DNA from: G963676655 sp963678305
GTDB taxonomy: Bacteria > Verrucomicrobiota > Lentisphaeria > Victivallales > Victivallaceae
Reading direction: 5' to 3'
DNA length: 64,000 bases
Assembly (NCBI GenBank): GCA_963678305.2
Contig: CAXXVV010000014.1
Coordinates: 124,001 to 188,000, forward strand
The notes under the pieces were generated by a model that was not told the origin of the DNA, did not search any database, and saw nothing but the letters and a program-made list of their open reading frames with translations. Of the stretch, positions 8,825 to 17,770 are shown in pieces. Numbering within the stretch: position 1 is the first letter of the stretch; each line of letters begins with the position of its first letter. Both the position numbers and the translations under genes were made by a program.

Positions 8825-9603
8825 GGTTTCTCTATCCGGAAAAAATTGAAAGCATTATCAGTAGTTAACCTGGCAAAATCCTCAAGCGGGATTTCAAGCA
8901 CCTCAGCGCATTTTGCCGCAACATGAATCAAATATCCGGGATTATTTTTTTTACCCCTAAACGGTTTAGGAGCCAGATAAGGGGAATCCGTTTCAATCAA
9001 AATCCGGTCGGCAGGAATTATTTTGAGATTTTCACGAATGTTTTCCGCTTTCGGAAAGGTAACAATCCCGGTTATCCCCAGAAATGCTCCCAACGCGAGA
9101 AATTTTTCCGCCCAGGCTGAGGTCCCGGCGTAACAATGCAGCTCAAAACTGCCGCCGGACGCGGCAAAATCCTTTAACAACGGATAAGCATCTTTATACG
9201 CATCGTCGGAAGTGTCCTGGTCGCGGCAATGCACGATTGCGGGCAAGTCAACATCCAGAGCGTGTTTCAGAAATTGTTCAAACACCTGAAGCTGAATTTT
9301 GCGGTCGGAATGCTCGTAATAATAATCGAGACCGATTTCCCCAACCGCCACCATTTTAGGGTCTCCGTTAAAACAGTCAAAAGCGCTGATTCCGTCTGGA
9401 TAGTTGGCGGCGGAATGAGGATGAACCCCAGAAGCAAACCAGGCATTGTCAAAAGAGTCAGCGAAACGCTTGGCAGTCCGGCTTTCTTCCAAATCAGCCC
9501 CCGCAGCCAACAGCCACGCAGGCTGTCCGCTACAAAGGTCCTGATAATATTCTTGAGGAGATAAGTGTCCGTAATAATGAAAGTGAGTATCAAAAAGTTC
9601 CAT
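8821..9603 (-). CDS. tatD: TatD-family metal-dependent hydrolase (DNase-like)
   Basis: A 260-residue TIM-barrel hydrolase. The N-terminal metal motif DTHFH (Asp5, His7, His9), the EIGLDYYY motif carrying the bridging Glu, PAIVHCRDQD, ELHCYAG and ETDSPYLAPKPFRGKKNNP are the family's conserved metal-binding and active-site blocks in order. TatD proteins are cytoplasmic 3'-5' nucleases. The gene starts 11 bp after the preceding Lys/Ala-rich protein gene and overlaps nudC by 4 bp, so all are probably in one transcript. Confidence 0.9.
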   Translation of the reverse strand: MELFDTHFHYYGHLSPQEYYQDLCSGQPAWLLAAGADLEESRTAKRFADSFDNAWFASGVHPHSAANYPDGISAFDCFNGDPKMVAVGEIGLDYYYEHSDRKIQLQVFEQFLKHALDVDLPAIVHCRDQDTSDDAYKDAYPLLKDFAASGGSFELHCYAGTSAWAEKFLALGAFLGITGIVTFPKAENIRENLKIIPADRILIETDSPYLAPKPFRGKKNNPGYLIHVAAKCAEVLEIPLEDFARLTTDNAFNFFRIEKP

Positions 9604-9614
9604 GAAGCAAAATC

Positions 9615-10211
9615 TTATTTCTTAGCGGGGGCCTTTTTATGTCCCAGTTCGATGCTGATCGCATCAATCGCCTTAACATCGCCTGTACGATATGCCTCAG
9701 ACAGTTTATTGAATTTCTCTGCTTTGTCCGCAAGTTTGGCTGCCAGATCGGTCATGCCTTTCTTTTTGAATTTAGCTGCATTAGCCGCTGCATTTTCAGC
9801 TAAACGTTTATACTTGGCCGCTTGAAGATTGTCTTTAGCATCTTCCCGCAATTCAGCTTTGGCAGCTTCGGGAGAAACTTTTTTCTTTTCTTTGAGCTTT
9901 TCGATCTGGGCCATCGCATCCTCATACATAGTTTCTCCGGATTTCACCTTAGCCCGGCTGCCGGTCCTGTAACCTTCGGCTTCCTTCATCTTGGCCTTGA
10001 TCGCATCCTGATATGCCGCGACGAGTTCTTTGTCTTTAGCCTTTTCGGCTTTAGCAAGTTCAGCTTTCAGTTGAGCGACATCCTTTTTCAGGATTTTCCT
10101 TGACTGAAGCGGATTATAATACTTCTTGTTTTTAGTGGACAAATAAGCGTCAGCATTAAAGCAAGCAGACGCCAATACAAACAATATCAAAACCTTTACC
10201 CACCTATTCAT
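9615..10211 (-). CDS. Secreted Lys/Ala-rich coiled-coil protein, unknown
   Basis: 198 residues. The N-terminus MNRWVKVLILFVLASACFNA has the form of a signal peptide, with cleavage near residue 22, or possibly lipidation (the sequence LASAC resembles a lipobox). The rest is rich in Lys, Ala and Glu with long amphipathic helices (about 45-170) and a repeated 'YRTG' at two places. No domain is recognised. It starts 2 bp after the stop of the similar 154-residue gene and ends 11 bp before tatD. An envelope-associated helical protein is the most that can be said. Confidence 0.6.
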   Translation of the reverse strand: MNRWVKVLILFVLASACFNADAYLSTKNKKYYNPLQSRKILKKDVAQLKAELAKAEKAKDKELVAAYQDAIKAKMKEAEGYRTGSRAKVKSGETMYEDAMAQIEKLKEKKKVSPEAAKAELREDAKDNLQAAKYKRLAENAAANAAKFKKKGMTDLAAKLADKAEKFNKLSEAYRTGDVKAIDAISIELGHKKAPAKK

Positions 10212-10213
10212 GA

Positions 10214-10678
10214 TTACATACCACCCATATCATCTTCCGGTTTCGTCTCCGGCTGGGGAGCACCTCCATTGCCATCTTTCTTGGTCGCCGCCGGCTTCTT
10301 GGGAATCGGTTTACCTTTAAGGAGATACTTGTCGGCCAGGTCAATCATGGTTTTATTTCCGATCTTATAGCCTTTAGCTTTCATTTTAAAGCCTTGGACC
10401 TTCAGACTGTAAAATTTAATTTTCTGGGCATCTTTTTTCCTTTTATAGTAATTAAGAGTACCTTCAGCTGATTTCGCAAAAGTCAAATTCTTTTTCCATA
10501 AGACCATATTGGGGCGGAATTTATTTGCCTTCGCATCTTTGCCTTCCTCGGTTTTTTCCTCTTTGTTCATCTTTTCTTTGAAAGCAGCGTCAAAGTCCGG
10601 CCCGGAATCGTCTTTGGCCGAAACAGAGAGAGTCAGAAACATAATTCCTGAAATAAACAATACACTCAATTTATTCAT
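10214..10678 (-). CDS. Secreted Lys-rich small protein, unknown
   Basis: 154 residues. A signal peptide ends near residue 21 (MNKLSVLFISGIMFLTLSVS followed by AK). The mature part is highly charged (KEKMNKEEKTEEGKDAKANK), then helical, and ends in a Pro/Gly/Glu-rich low-complexity tail (GGAPQPETKPEDDMGGM). No family is recognised. It is the first gene of a minus-strand run that continues with another secreted Lys-rich protein, tatD and nudC. Promoter elements should lie in the AT-rich 10680-10760 stretch. Confidence 0.6.
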   Translation of the reverse strand: MNKLSVLFISGIMFLTLSVSAKDDSGPDFDAAFKEKMNKEEKTEEGKDAKANKFRPNMVLWKKNLTFAKSAEGTLNYYKRKKDAQKIKFYSLKVQGFKMKAKGYKIGNKTMIDLADKYLLKGKPIPKKPAATKKDGNGGAPQPETKPEDDMGGM

Positions 10679-10851
10679 GGTTATTTTCCTTTATAATTCA
10701 ATTAGCAATACGTCTCGGTATATCATACTTATAATACAGCCTGATTACAGAAAAGTCAAACAGGAATGAAGCAATCCCAACATCTGTTTGAATCTTTCCA
10801 CCAGTCTCTAATATATGTATATCCAAGCAGGTTCAAAAACCCGATAAAAGA

Positions 10852-11946
10852 TCAGGTTAAGTCTGTAAAAACCTGTAAATATCCGTCCACCATTTTCTCT
10901 ATTGTGAATGGCAGAACCGGAGGGGTAATCGGCTTATGTTCAGCCATGGTAATAATTTCCCTGCACAACTCATCCTCGGAACCGGAAATAAAATCAACCG
11001 ACTTCCCCGCATCGTAATATTCAAGCAATTCAACCAGGGGAGGAATATTATTCACTAAAACCGGAACCCCATGCTGCATCGCTTCGACCAAAGCCAAACC
11101 AAATCCCTCAAGGCGCGATGGCATGACAAACAAATCGAACGCGCCGCACAACCAGGGCGCGGACGGCTGCATTCCGGGCATAACCACTTTAATGTTTGCC
11201 GGCGCCGCTTCAGACAGCAACTTGAATTGCCCCATAAGTTCACCGTCCCCAAGTAGAACCAGTCCCATTTTTCTGCCAGCAGGAACCAACCGCCCCAGAG
11301 CCGGCAGCATTTTCAACAAAATATCATAACCTTTCTCATGGCAAAAACGTCCGACGGAACCGATCACATAATCACATTCGGTCACTCCCCATTCCTGCCG
11401 GACTAAACTGCGGTCCGCAGACATCATTTTCTGCGGCAAACTCAAGCCGTTATAAACAACCGGCATCGATTCAGGCAGCACCCCGATCCTCTCAGCATGA
11501 AAGTCCCGCGCCGATTTTGAGACCGCGGTTTGAACATCGCATCTGCCGCAAGTCAACCGGTCCAGAGTAAAATACCATTGCCGGCCCGGCCGCAGTTCCA
11601 TTGTGTGAACGGTGTTAACCAATGGAATATTACTTGATTTCAACAAAGCCAGACGCGAAGTAATATTGGCATGAAACAAATGCGAATGAATGACATCCGG
11701 GCGAAATTCCCTGATGATCCGACGCAAATAGAGAAAACGCCACGGGGTTAATTTTGTAATGTTCAAACTGGCTACGGATATACCGCTCTCAGCCAAACGG
11801 TCCAGAACGAAACTTTTTTCCGGCAGCGGCCGCAGTGAAACCGCTTTGACCTCATGCCCCCGTTGTTTCAGTCCGCAGCCAAGGTTGGACAACAAAATTT
11901 CCGCGCCACCCGGCGCCAACGAAGTTATGACCTCAAGAACTCGCAA
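10852..11946 (-). CDS. GT4-family glycosyltransferase
   Basis: A 364-residue GT-B glycosyltransferase. The N-terminal domain has the GGAEILLSNLGCGL motif and VIHSHLFHANI. The C-terminal domain has VIGSVGRFCHEKGYDILLKM and the E-x7-E donor site RLEGFGLALVEAMQHGVPVL. Such enzymes transfer sugars from nucleotide-sugars to lipid or polysaccharide acceptors at the cytoplasmic face of the membrane. The acceptor cannot be told from the sequence. It is divergent from the MsbA-like exporter (190-bp gap), which may suggest a shared role in envelope glycolipid supply. Confidence 0.9.
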   Translation of the reverse strand: MRVLEVITSLAPGGAEILLSNLGCGLKQRGHEVKAVSLRPLPEKSFVLDRLAESGISVASLNITKLTPWRFLYLRRIIREFRPDVIHSHLFHANITSRLALLKSSNIPLVNTVHTMELRPGRQWYFTLDRLTCGRCDVQTAVSKSARDFHAERIGVLPESMPVVYNGLSLPQKMMSADRSLVRQEWGVTECDYVIGSVGRFCHEKGYDILLKMLPALGRLVPAGRKMGLVLLGDGELMGQFKLLSEAAPANIKVVMPGMQPSAPWLCGAFDLFVMPSRLEGFGLALVEAMQHGVPVLVNNIPPLVELLEYYDAGKSVDFISGSEDELCREIITMAEHKPITPPVLPFTIEKMVDGYLQVFTDLT

Positions 11947-12135
11947 AACATGCCCTTATACTTGATCTTTTAAAAGTTTTTTCGGGCTTAATGTATGCCT
12001 TGCTCCGTAAATTGTCAAACTCCCCTGATACAACCTGGCTGTTTTTTTATGAAGCCGACTTGACCAGAACATATTTGAGTGTATTATATTCCTGTATCAA
12101 CACTCCGAAATCGTCAAAAACTCCCGGGATGAATT

Positions 12136-13869
12136 TTGTTGGACAAACTTAAAAAATTTGTGCGCTATTATAAACCACACTGGAAAATATTTGCGCTGGA
12201 CATGACAACTGCGGTCCTGATATCATTCATGACCGTGCTGATCCCCTATATAATCAAACAAATCCTCGACGTCTATCTTAAACAACATGACATGCGGATG
12301 ATCATCATCGCACTGGCCTTGATCCTGGGCCTTGCTATCGCCCTGGCAGCGGCAAATTACATCAATATCCGTTGGGGACATACCCTCGGCGTGCGTATGG
12401 AAGCGGATATGCGCAGCGAATTATTCAGACATCTGCAAAAACTCTCATTCAGCTATTTCGACCGGACTAAAACCGGCCACATCATCTCGCGTATATCAAA
12501 CGACCTGACCCAGATCGCGGAAGTGGCCCATCATGCACCGGAGGACCTGTTGATTTCCGGCTGCACCATTATCGGGGCATTCACCATCATGTTCAATTTC
12601 AATCCCAAAATGGCGATGATAACCCTGATCCCCCTGCCCTTCATTCTGGTATGGGGCATGATTTTCCAGAAAAAAATGCGTGAAGGGTTCCGGACCGTAC
12701 GCAAAAAAGTAGCGGATATCAACAGCCGGGTCGAAAACTCGATTCAAGGCATCCGCGAAGTCAAATCCTATACCAATGAAAAACAGGAAATTGAAAAATT
12801 TTACGAGGTCAACACCGCCTTTCAACGTGCCCGGGAAAATATTTTCACCACCCTGGCCGGCTTTCATTCAGGAATGATGTTCCTGATCCAGTGTTACTCC
12901 CTCCTGATCATCGGCGCCGGCGCGATCCTGATGTATTACGGACAAGCCACCATGACGGATATCGTCACGTTCTTTCTCTATAACCGGTTTATCACCCACC
13001 CGATTTTCAAACTGGTCGGTTTCACCGAACAGTTCCAACAGGGCGGCGCGGCATTTGACCGTTTTATAGAGATCATCGAGGTTGAACCTGAAATCAAAGA
13101 CTGCGATAACCCGATCCGCCCCGACGAAATGAAAGGAAACATCGAATTCCGCAGCGTCAGCTTCCGGTACAACAGTGTGGACGAAGGAGAAATCGTGCTT
13201 GACGATGTATCCTTCCAAATCACCGCCGGACAGACAATTGCCCTGGTCGGCGAATCCGGAGCCGGCAAATCAACTATCGCCGCCCTCCTGCCCCGGTTTT
13301 ATGAACCCGAATCAGGAGAAATCCTCATCGACGGCAACAATATTATGCAGTTGAAACAGGAATTTCTTCGCGCCAACATCGGCCTCGTTCAACAGAATGT
13401 ATTTTTGTTCGATGCCACAATCCGGGAAAATATCATGTTCGGACGTCCGGACGCGACCGAAGACGACCTGATCGACGCCGCGAAACGGGCAAACATTTAT
13501 GATTTTATCATGGAGCAGACAGACGGCTTTGACACCCTGGTTGGGGAACACGGAGTCATGCTCTCCGGCGGACAGAAACAACGCGTCTCTATTGCCCGGG
13601 TTTTTCTGAAGAATCCGCCGATCCTGATCTTTGACGAAGCCACCAGTTCACTTGATAACGAATCGGAAAAACTGATCCAGCAATCCATGGAAGATCTTTG
13701 CAAAAACCGAACCACCCTGGTTATCGCCCATCGTCTGACAACTGTGCGTAACGCCGATTACACTTACGTTATCCGGCGTGGAAAAATTGTTGAATCCGGC
13801 ACTCACAACGACCTGATTGCCGCCGATGGCTACTACTGCAAGCTCCATAAAATGCACGACCTGCCCTGA
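12136..13869 (+). CDS. MsbA-like ABC exporter (fused membrane and ATPase domains)
   Basis: 577 residues in the half-transporter layout. Six membrane helices span about residues 20-310. The nucleotide-binding domain has Walker A GESGAGKST (near 372), Q-loop VQQNVFLF, signature LSGGQKQR, Walker B ILIFDEATSSLD and the H-loop AHRLT. It would act as a homodimer exporting a lipid or other hydrophobic substrate. The start is a TTG with GGGA 6 bp upstream: an in-frame TGA at 12130-12132 rules out any earlier start. It ends before the minus-strand GDYXXLXY operon. Confidence 0.9.
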   Translation: MLDKLKKFVRYYKPHWKIFALDMTTAVLISFMTVLIPYIIKQILDVYLKQHDMRMIIIALALILGLAIALAAANYINIRWGHTLGVRMEADMRSELFRHLQKLSFSYFDRTKTGHIISRISNDLTQIAEVAHHAPEDLLISGCTIIGAFTIMFNFNPKMAMITLIPLPFILVWGMIFQKKMREGFRTVRKKVADINSRVENSIQGIREVKSYTNEKQEIEKFYEVNTAFQRARENIFTTLAGFHSGMMFLIQCYSLLIIGAGAILMYYGQATMTDIVTFFLYNRFITHPIFKLVGFTEQFQQGGAAFDRFIEIIEVEPEIKDCDNPIRPDEMKGNIEFRSVSFRYNSVDEGEIVLDDVSFQITAGQTIALVGESGAGKSTIAALLPRFYEPESGEILIDGNNIMQLKQEFLRANIGLVQQNVFLFDATIRENIMFGRPDATEDDLIDAAKRANIYDFIMEQTDGFDTLVGEHGVMLSGGQKQRVSIARVFLKNPPILIFDEATSSLDNESEKLIQQSMEDLCKNRTTLVIAHRLTTVRNADYTYVIRRGKIVESGTHNDLIAADGYYCKLHKMHDLP

Positions 13870-13952
13870 ATCGTCGCAAATGACAAAAAATTTAAACACC
13901 TGAACCGCAAACAGATTTATGTTATTGAGAAAATTGCATATGGGGTCCGGTA

Positions 13953-14423
13953 TTATTTAGTCCCCAATTTTCGGTACTGGCTGTCGCGCAGGCCAATTAA
14001 TACGCTGTTCCCTGAAGCATCTACTTTCAACTCTCCATATGCCGCATTTGAATATGTTTTGCCATGTCCTTCCTGAAAGAAAAATGACTCAGCGCCGATT
14101 CGTAGTTGATTCCGGTTGCGATACTTCAGCAAAAACTCTCCCGGCTCAAGTTTTCCGCCCTTATATATTCGTCGATATGAGGCCACTTTGTTCATATCAA
14201 GAGAAACAACCAGACAACCCTTATCATCCAGCTCGCCAACATCTCGGGCCATCGCATATCTCAAAACCATATAATCTCCCTGCATAAGCGACCGCGGATC
14301 GACCGGAGCCAGTCTTAAAAGCATTGTATTTCCACTTTTAATATTCTCTTCTTTCATAATAATCTGAAAGTTAATGATCCCCAATATGAGTAGAGTGACG
14401 CCAGATAAAATATATTTTTTCAT
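13953..14423 (-). CDS. GDYXXLXY-domain protein
   Basis: 156 residues. One N-terminal membrane helix (about 3-20) is followed by an extracytoplasmic domain with the name-giving motif as MQGDYMVLRY (Gly, Asp, Tyr, then Leu and Tyr). Biochemical function is unknown for the family. Its start codon overlaps the stop of the DUF4401 gene by 4 bp, and the trio DUF2157, DUF4401, GDYXXLXY is a recurrent gene arrangement in bacteria, which supports the call. Confidence 0.85.
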   Translation of the reverse strand: MKKYILSGVTLLILGIINFQIIMKEENIKSGNTMLLRLAPVDPRSLMQGDYMVLRYAMARDVGELDDKGCLVVSLDMNKVASYRRIYKGGKLEPGEFLLKYRNRNQLRIGAESFFFQEGHGKTYSNAAYGELKVDASGNSVLIGLRDSQYRKLGTK

Positions 14424-15487
14424 ATTGTCACCTTGTGTTTACTCAATAAACCGATAAGCCAACGCACGGAAATCAACACTATTCCGCTTCCCGCTATAAC
14501 TGCGGATTTATACGCCAAGTCTATGTCAAGAGAATAATAGAACAAAACCAGAAAGCATGGAATGAATAAAAAAGATAAAGCCATAAGTATTTTATCACAA
14601 AAAGCATGACCCAAAATTAGCAACCCTATCGCAATCAGAATACCCGGTGTTGTAAAAATCCCCAAAAGCACTGTCGAAAAAATGGCAATGATAATCCACG
14701 GTTCTTTGAACTGCTTCAAGCCTCCTGCAAGGTGAAAATAAAGGTATATCAGCCCTGCAACCAGGATAACGCTTGATGGCCAGAATGTAACTGAATAATT
14801 TCTATACCGGAATATGGGCATTCCCATCATATTCATTATTAGAATAGTGACAGGCAGCATTACAGCAGCTGAATATGACAACGGGATTAACGCTCTAATT
14901 CGTTTTTTTCTTAAAAAAAGTATTCCTGCAAACAAAGCCTCTATTGCGATAAGAAGATGAATCAAATAATAAATATTATCATCATAAAACCATACTATGG
15001 TAAAAACAACAACCAGTACAGGAGAAATAAATCGATAGATACTGCTATTAAACAATGGATATATTACTGCACAAACAATAATCTGGCCTATCACAAGACT
15101 CACAGAAGATGTGATATGGAAATATTTACATGTCGTAAATACAAGAAGTAGGTTTCCCGCGATCACAAAAGCCAGGCAAACTTGATTTAAAAATAATGAT
15201 TTATTTATTCTTGAAATTGTAATTCCTGCAGTCATCAGCGCAATTCCACTAAATTGGATCAAGATTAACTGCTCACTCCGGAAAAAAAACGGAGCAATTG
15301 AACCAACAAGAAAAAGAGCCGAAACCCAGGCTCCAAGCCCTACCAGAACACGGATATACAATGGATCGGTGTTGCCAATATACCTGGGGACGCTCTCAAC
15401 TATTCTTTCCAGGCCCCCCGGAGATAAATGGCTCTTGACTTCCGGAGTTGCCAGTAATTGCCCGACTGTCATGCGCTTATTCCTCAT
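14420..15487 (-). CDS. DUF4401 membrane protein
   Basis: 355 residues. A cytoplasmic N-terminal part of about 50 residues (VGQLLATPEVKSHLSPGGLE) is followed by about 10 hydrophobic segments. This form and the position between a DUF2157 gene and a GDYXXLXY gene fit DUF4401. The start overlaps the end of the DUF2157 gene by 11 bp. No catalytic motif is seen. Confidence 0.8.
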   Translation of the reverse strand: MRNKRMTVGQLLATPEVKSHLSPGGLERIVESVPRYIGNTDPLYIRVLVGLGAWVSALFLVGSIAPFFFRSEQLILIQFSGIALMTAGITISRINKSLFLNQVCLAFVIAGNLLLVFTTCKYFHITSSVSLVIGQIIVCAVIYPLFNSSIYRFISPVLVVVFTIVWFYDDNIYYLIHLLIAIEALFAGILFLRKKRIRALIPLSYSAAVMLPVTILIMNMMGMPIFRYRNYSVTFWPSSVILVAGLIYLYFHLAGGLKQFKEPWIIIAIFSTVLLGIFTTPGILIAIGLLILGHAFCDKILMALSFLFIPCFLVLFYYSLDIDLAYKSAVIAGSGIVLISVRWLIGLLSKHKVTI

Positions 15488-16493
15488 TTTTCCCCTCTTT
15501 GGCTATCTGTTTTGTTAACAGTCTCAAATAAAAACAAGCAAGGCCAACCACAATCAGAATAATCAATGCAAAAAAGAAATATCTTTCAAATGACTCGTAA
15601 TGATACCCGCCAAACATTAATTTGCCGATAAAAAACAAAATAATAAAGCACACATCTAATATAATTAATGCCAACTGGTTTATATCTTTGATCTTAATGC
15701 GGTAGCAGCAAAACCCGGCAACAATACCGGTAATCCAGAAAAAACAAGTTAATATGTTCGGTGATTCAAAATATTTTAAATCAATTATAACCCCGACAAG
15801 AGGAATTGTTAAAAAAATAATAATAGCTGAAAACAAACAAATTCGAAGCCACTCTCCCCCCAGCCATTTGCGGCCAACCTTAACACCCCATTCCCGCAAT
15901 GCAAGAGCTGTGGAATTAAGTCCTGCGAGAAAAAGGAAAAGGTATTGACTGTTAATTTCATAAACCGGTTTTCCTACTTGATCCCAATACAGTATAACTC
16001 CGGTATTCAAGATTATCAACCAAACAATCCATAGCGCCGCAAAGTCAGATATAATTGCCCAACCAAGAATCAATACAGCCCAACTAATGAAAAGTTCGTA
16101 AGGATCTGCCCCGGTCTGATAAGTTTGGCCGAATACAGCCATTAAAACACCTGTCAAAACAGACGCGCTTAACAACAAAATTTTACCGCTAAGCTTTTCC
16201 AATCCCAAGTAATAAACTCCAATAACACAACCAATCATTCCTGCTTCAATCACTCCAAATTTCAGGAATTTATGCATATCGGCCCAGTTGTAAGCAAAGA
16301 AAAAAACAATCCCGGCAAGAATCAAAGCGGCCCCTAAAAACAGTAACATGCGCCTTGACCATAAATACCAGTTCGGAGTTGGTCGAATTGCCGCACATGC
16401 GACATTGTGGAGATCATTACTGATTATACCGTCTTCATAGAGACTATCCAAAAGCGCTATATCTACTTTATGCTCTAGAACAGCCCTGTCCAT
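15477..16493 (-). CDS. DUF2157 membrane protein
   Basis: 338 residues. The N-terminal cytoplasmic segment of about 50 residues (LLDSLYEDGIISNDLHNVAC) precedes about 10 membrane helices, beginning WSRRMLLFLGAALILAGIVF, which is the DUF2157 pattern. It is the first gene of the three-gene operon and has a good GGGAGGAAAG ribosome site. The whole operon is AT-rich compared with neighbours such as the ABC exporter. Function is unknown. Confidence 0.82.
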   Translation of the reverse strand: MDRAVLEHKVDIALLDSLYEDGIISNDLHNVACAAIRPTPNWYLWSRRMLLFLGAALILAGIVFFFAYNWADMHKFLKFGVIEAGMIGCVIGVYYLGLEKLSGKILLLSASVLTGVLMAVFGQTYQTGADPYELFISWAVLILGWAIISDFAALWIVWLIILNTGVILYWDQVGKPVYEINSQYLFLFLAGLNSTALALREWGVKVGRKWLGGEWLRICLFSAIIIFLTIPLVGVIIDLKYFESPNILTCFFWITGIVAGFCCYRIKIKDINQLALIILDVCFIILFFIGKLMFGGYHYESFERYFFFALIILIVVGLACFYLRLLTKQIAKEGKNEE

Positions 16494-16597
16494 TTTATTC
16501 TTTCCTCCCTGTCATATTATAGCAATTGGTCGAATATATCATTGAGGAATAACCTATGCAAGGGAATTATACGAAAAAAAATTCCGAAATTATTTTA

Positions 16598-16614
16598 ACT
16601 TTGCATTGCAAAGT
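16598..16614. promoter_or_regulatory. 17-bp palindromic operator, copy 1
   Basis: ACTTTGCA-T-TGCAAAGT is a perfect palindrome around its centre base. The same palindrome with A at the centre occurs at 17728-17744. It overlaps the presumed -35 box of the membrane-protein gene, so binding should block transcription. The likely ligand is the winged-helix protein encoded at 17283-17663, between the two copies. Confidence 0.75.
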
Positions 16615-16634
16615 TCTTTATTTTGTATTATATT
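16606..16634 (+). promoter_or_regulatory. Candidate sigma-70 promoter of the membrane protein/regulator genes
   Basis: TTGCAA (16606-16611), a 17-bp spacer and TATATT (16629-16634) lie 38 bp before the start codon. The -35 box is inside the right half of the palindrome at 16598-16614. Confidence 0.5.
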
Positions 16635-16671
16635 TCTTTCAAGAAAAAATGATCACAAGGAGGAAAACAAC

Positions 16672-17286
16672 ATGATAGCCAGTCACGTCCACGATGCGTT
16701 GTCCCAGGTTGAAAAACTGCAAAAGCTGATTATTGAAAAACGTCAATTCAAAGGGTATTCATGGATAGCCAGATTGATCAACTCGATCATGGCTGTAACA
16801 TGCGCCTGGATATTGTCGTTGGACGGAGTCGCCAGAACCCCTGGAGCGCATTTGCTCGGCTGGGCCATTCTGGTGACGGCAGCTCTGATAGTGAATTACG
16901 GCTTTGTCGCTTTCTGGTTCCTGTTTGATGTGGAGGTTAGAAAGAATTTCAATAAAGTCCTGCCGGTATTTACCGCCCTGCCCGCACTGTTTGTCGGAGC
17001 GATTCTCAGTGCGGCGGTGATTCTCCACCGTGATTATCAATATCTCTACGGCATCTGGATGTGCATGTACGGCACAACCCATCTGCTGTATCGCTTTTCC
17101 TTACCCAAAATCAGCTACGGAGTCGGCATCTATTACATTGTTTGCGGCACCTTCCTGCTGATCGTTTACCCGGTCCCGTTCTCCAATCCATGGCCGATGG
17201 GAATCGTCTTTGGCGTCGGCGAATTATTCGGCTGCTACGCCTTTTATCAGATACGAAGAGAAAAAAGAACAGGAGTTTTACGATGA
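16672..17286 (+). CDS. Polytopic membrane protein, unknown
   Basis: 204 residues. The start is the ATG at 16672, which has a strong AAGGAGG site 8 bp upstream. A longer reading from 16606 would place the start inside the operator and promoter. After a cytoplasmic helix (SHVHDALSQVEKLQKLIIEK) there are about six hydrophobic segments (near 33-50, 60-85, 100-120, 125-145, 150-170 and 178-195). No family is recognised. The stop overlaps the start of the winged-helix regulator gene (ATGA), so the two are coupled. Confidence 0.75.
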   Translation: MIASHVHDALSQVEKLQKLIIEKRQFKGYSWIARLINSIMAVTCAWILSLDGVARTPGAHLLGWAILVTAALIVNYGFVAFWFLFDVEVRKNFNKVLPVFTALPALFVGAILSAAVILHRDYQYLYGIWMCMYGTTHLLYRFSLPKISYGVGIYYIVCGTFLLIVYPVPFSNPWPMGIVFGVGELFGCYAFYQIRREKRTGVLR

Positions 17287-17663
17287 GTCACGACAATAAT
17301 CCATACGACAATATAAAGCAGATATTCCATGAACCCAACCGGATGGCGATAATGTCGGCGCTCTGTGCCGCCGGAGGCGACGGAATGACCTTCACAGAGC
17401 TTAAAGAGGAATGCAGTCTGACTGACGGCAACCTGAGCCGTCACCTGAATACCCTGCAAAACATGGACGCGGTAACAATAGAAAAGAAATTCGTCGGAGT
17501 CAAACCACGCACCACTGTATATATTTCAGAAAATGGCTACGAAAGATTCAATGAATACCTGACCGCGTTGTCCGAGGCTCTGGAACAGGCCAGACGCGCA
17601 ATGCCGGAAAAAAAGTCAAATGAAGATACTGCCGTCATCAAAGGGCGCCGTATCGGGATATAA
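17283..17663 (+). CDS. Winged-helix transcriptional regulator, probable local repressor
   Basis: 126 residues, starting at the ATG that overlaps the previous stop codon, with AGGAG upstream. The wHTH spans about 12-90: IFHEPNRMAIMSALCAAGGD, FTELKEECSLTDGNLSRHLN (recognition helix) and a wing with KTTVYIS-like strands (RTTVYIS). It matches the short single-domain wHTH group often named for PF13601. No ligand domain is present. Because identical palindromes precede the operon and the next gene, it probably represses both. Binding is inferred. Confidence 0.85.
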   Translation: MSHDNNPYDNIKQIFHEPNRMAIMSALCAAGGDGMTFTELKEECSLTDGNLSRHLNTLQNMDAVTIEKKFVGVKPRTTVYISENGYERFNEYLTALSEALEQARRAMPEKKSNEDTAVIKGRRIGI

Positions 17664-17674
17664 AAACAACAATT

Positions 17675-17719
17675 TCCGGCCGGTTCGCCTGACAATGGCC
17701 GGACCGGTCATTTATTTTT
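17675..17719 (+). terminator. Weak hairpin and T-rich tract after the regulator gene
   Basis: A 7-bp GC-rich stem (TCCGGCC at 17675-17681, GGCCGGA at 17697-17703) is followed by a T-rich stretch at 17711-17719. The loop of 15 bases and the gap before the T-tract make it a poor terminator. If it works, the radical SAM gene needs its own promoter, in line with the second operator. Confidence 0.35.
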
Positions 17720-17727
17720 GATATTTT

Positions 17728-17744
17728 ACTTTGCAATGCAAAGT
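17728..17744. promoter_or_regulatory. 17-bp palindromic operator, copy 2
   Basis: ACTTTGCA-A-TGCAAAGT differs from the copy at 16598 only at the centre base. A further half-site, TTTGCAAT, follows at 17747-17754. It lies 26 bp before the radical SAM start codon, so binding could block initiation or clearance. Confidence 0.75.
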
Positions 17745-17770
17745 AGTTTGCAATAAAAGGAGATGAAAAT

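Noticed and set aside
17061..17282. Upstream extension of the wHTH regulator gene
   Set aside because: It overlaps the end of the membrane protein gene in another frame and encodes an Arg/Leu-rich sequence. The ATG at 17283 has AGGAG and a coupled stop codon.
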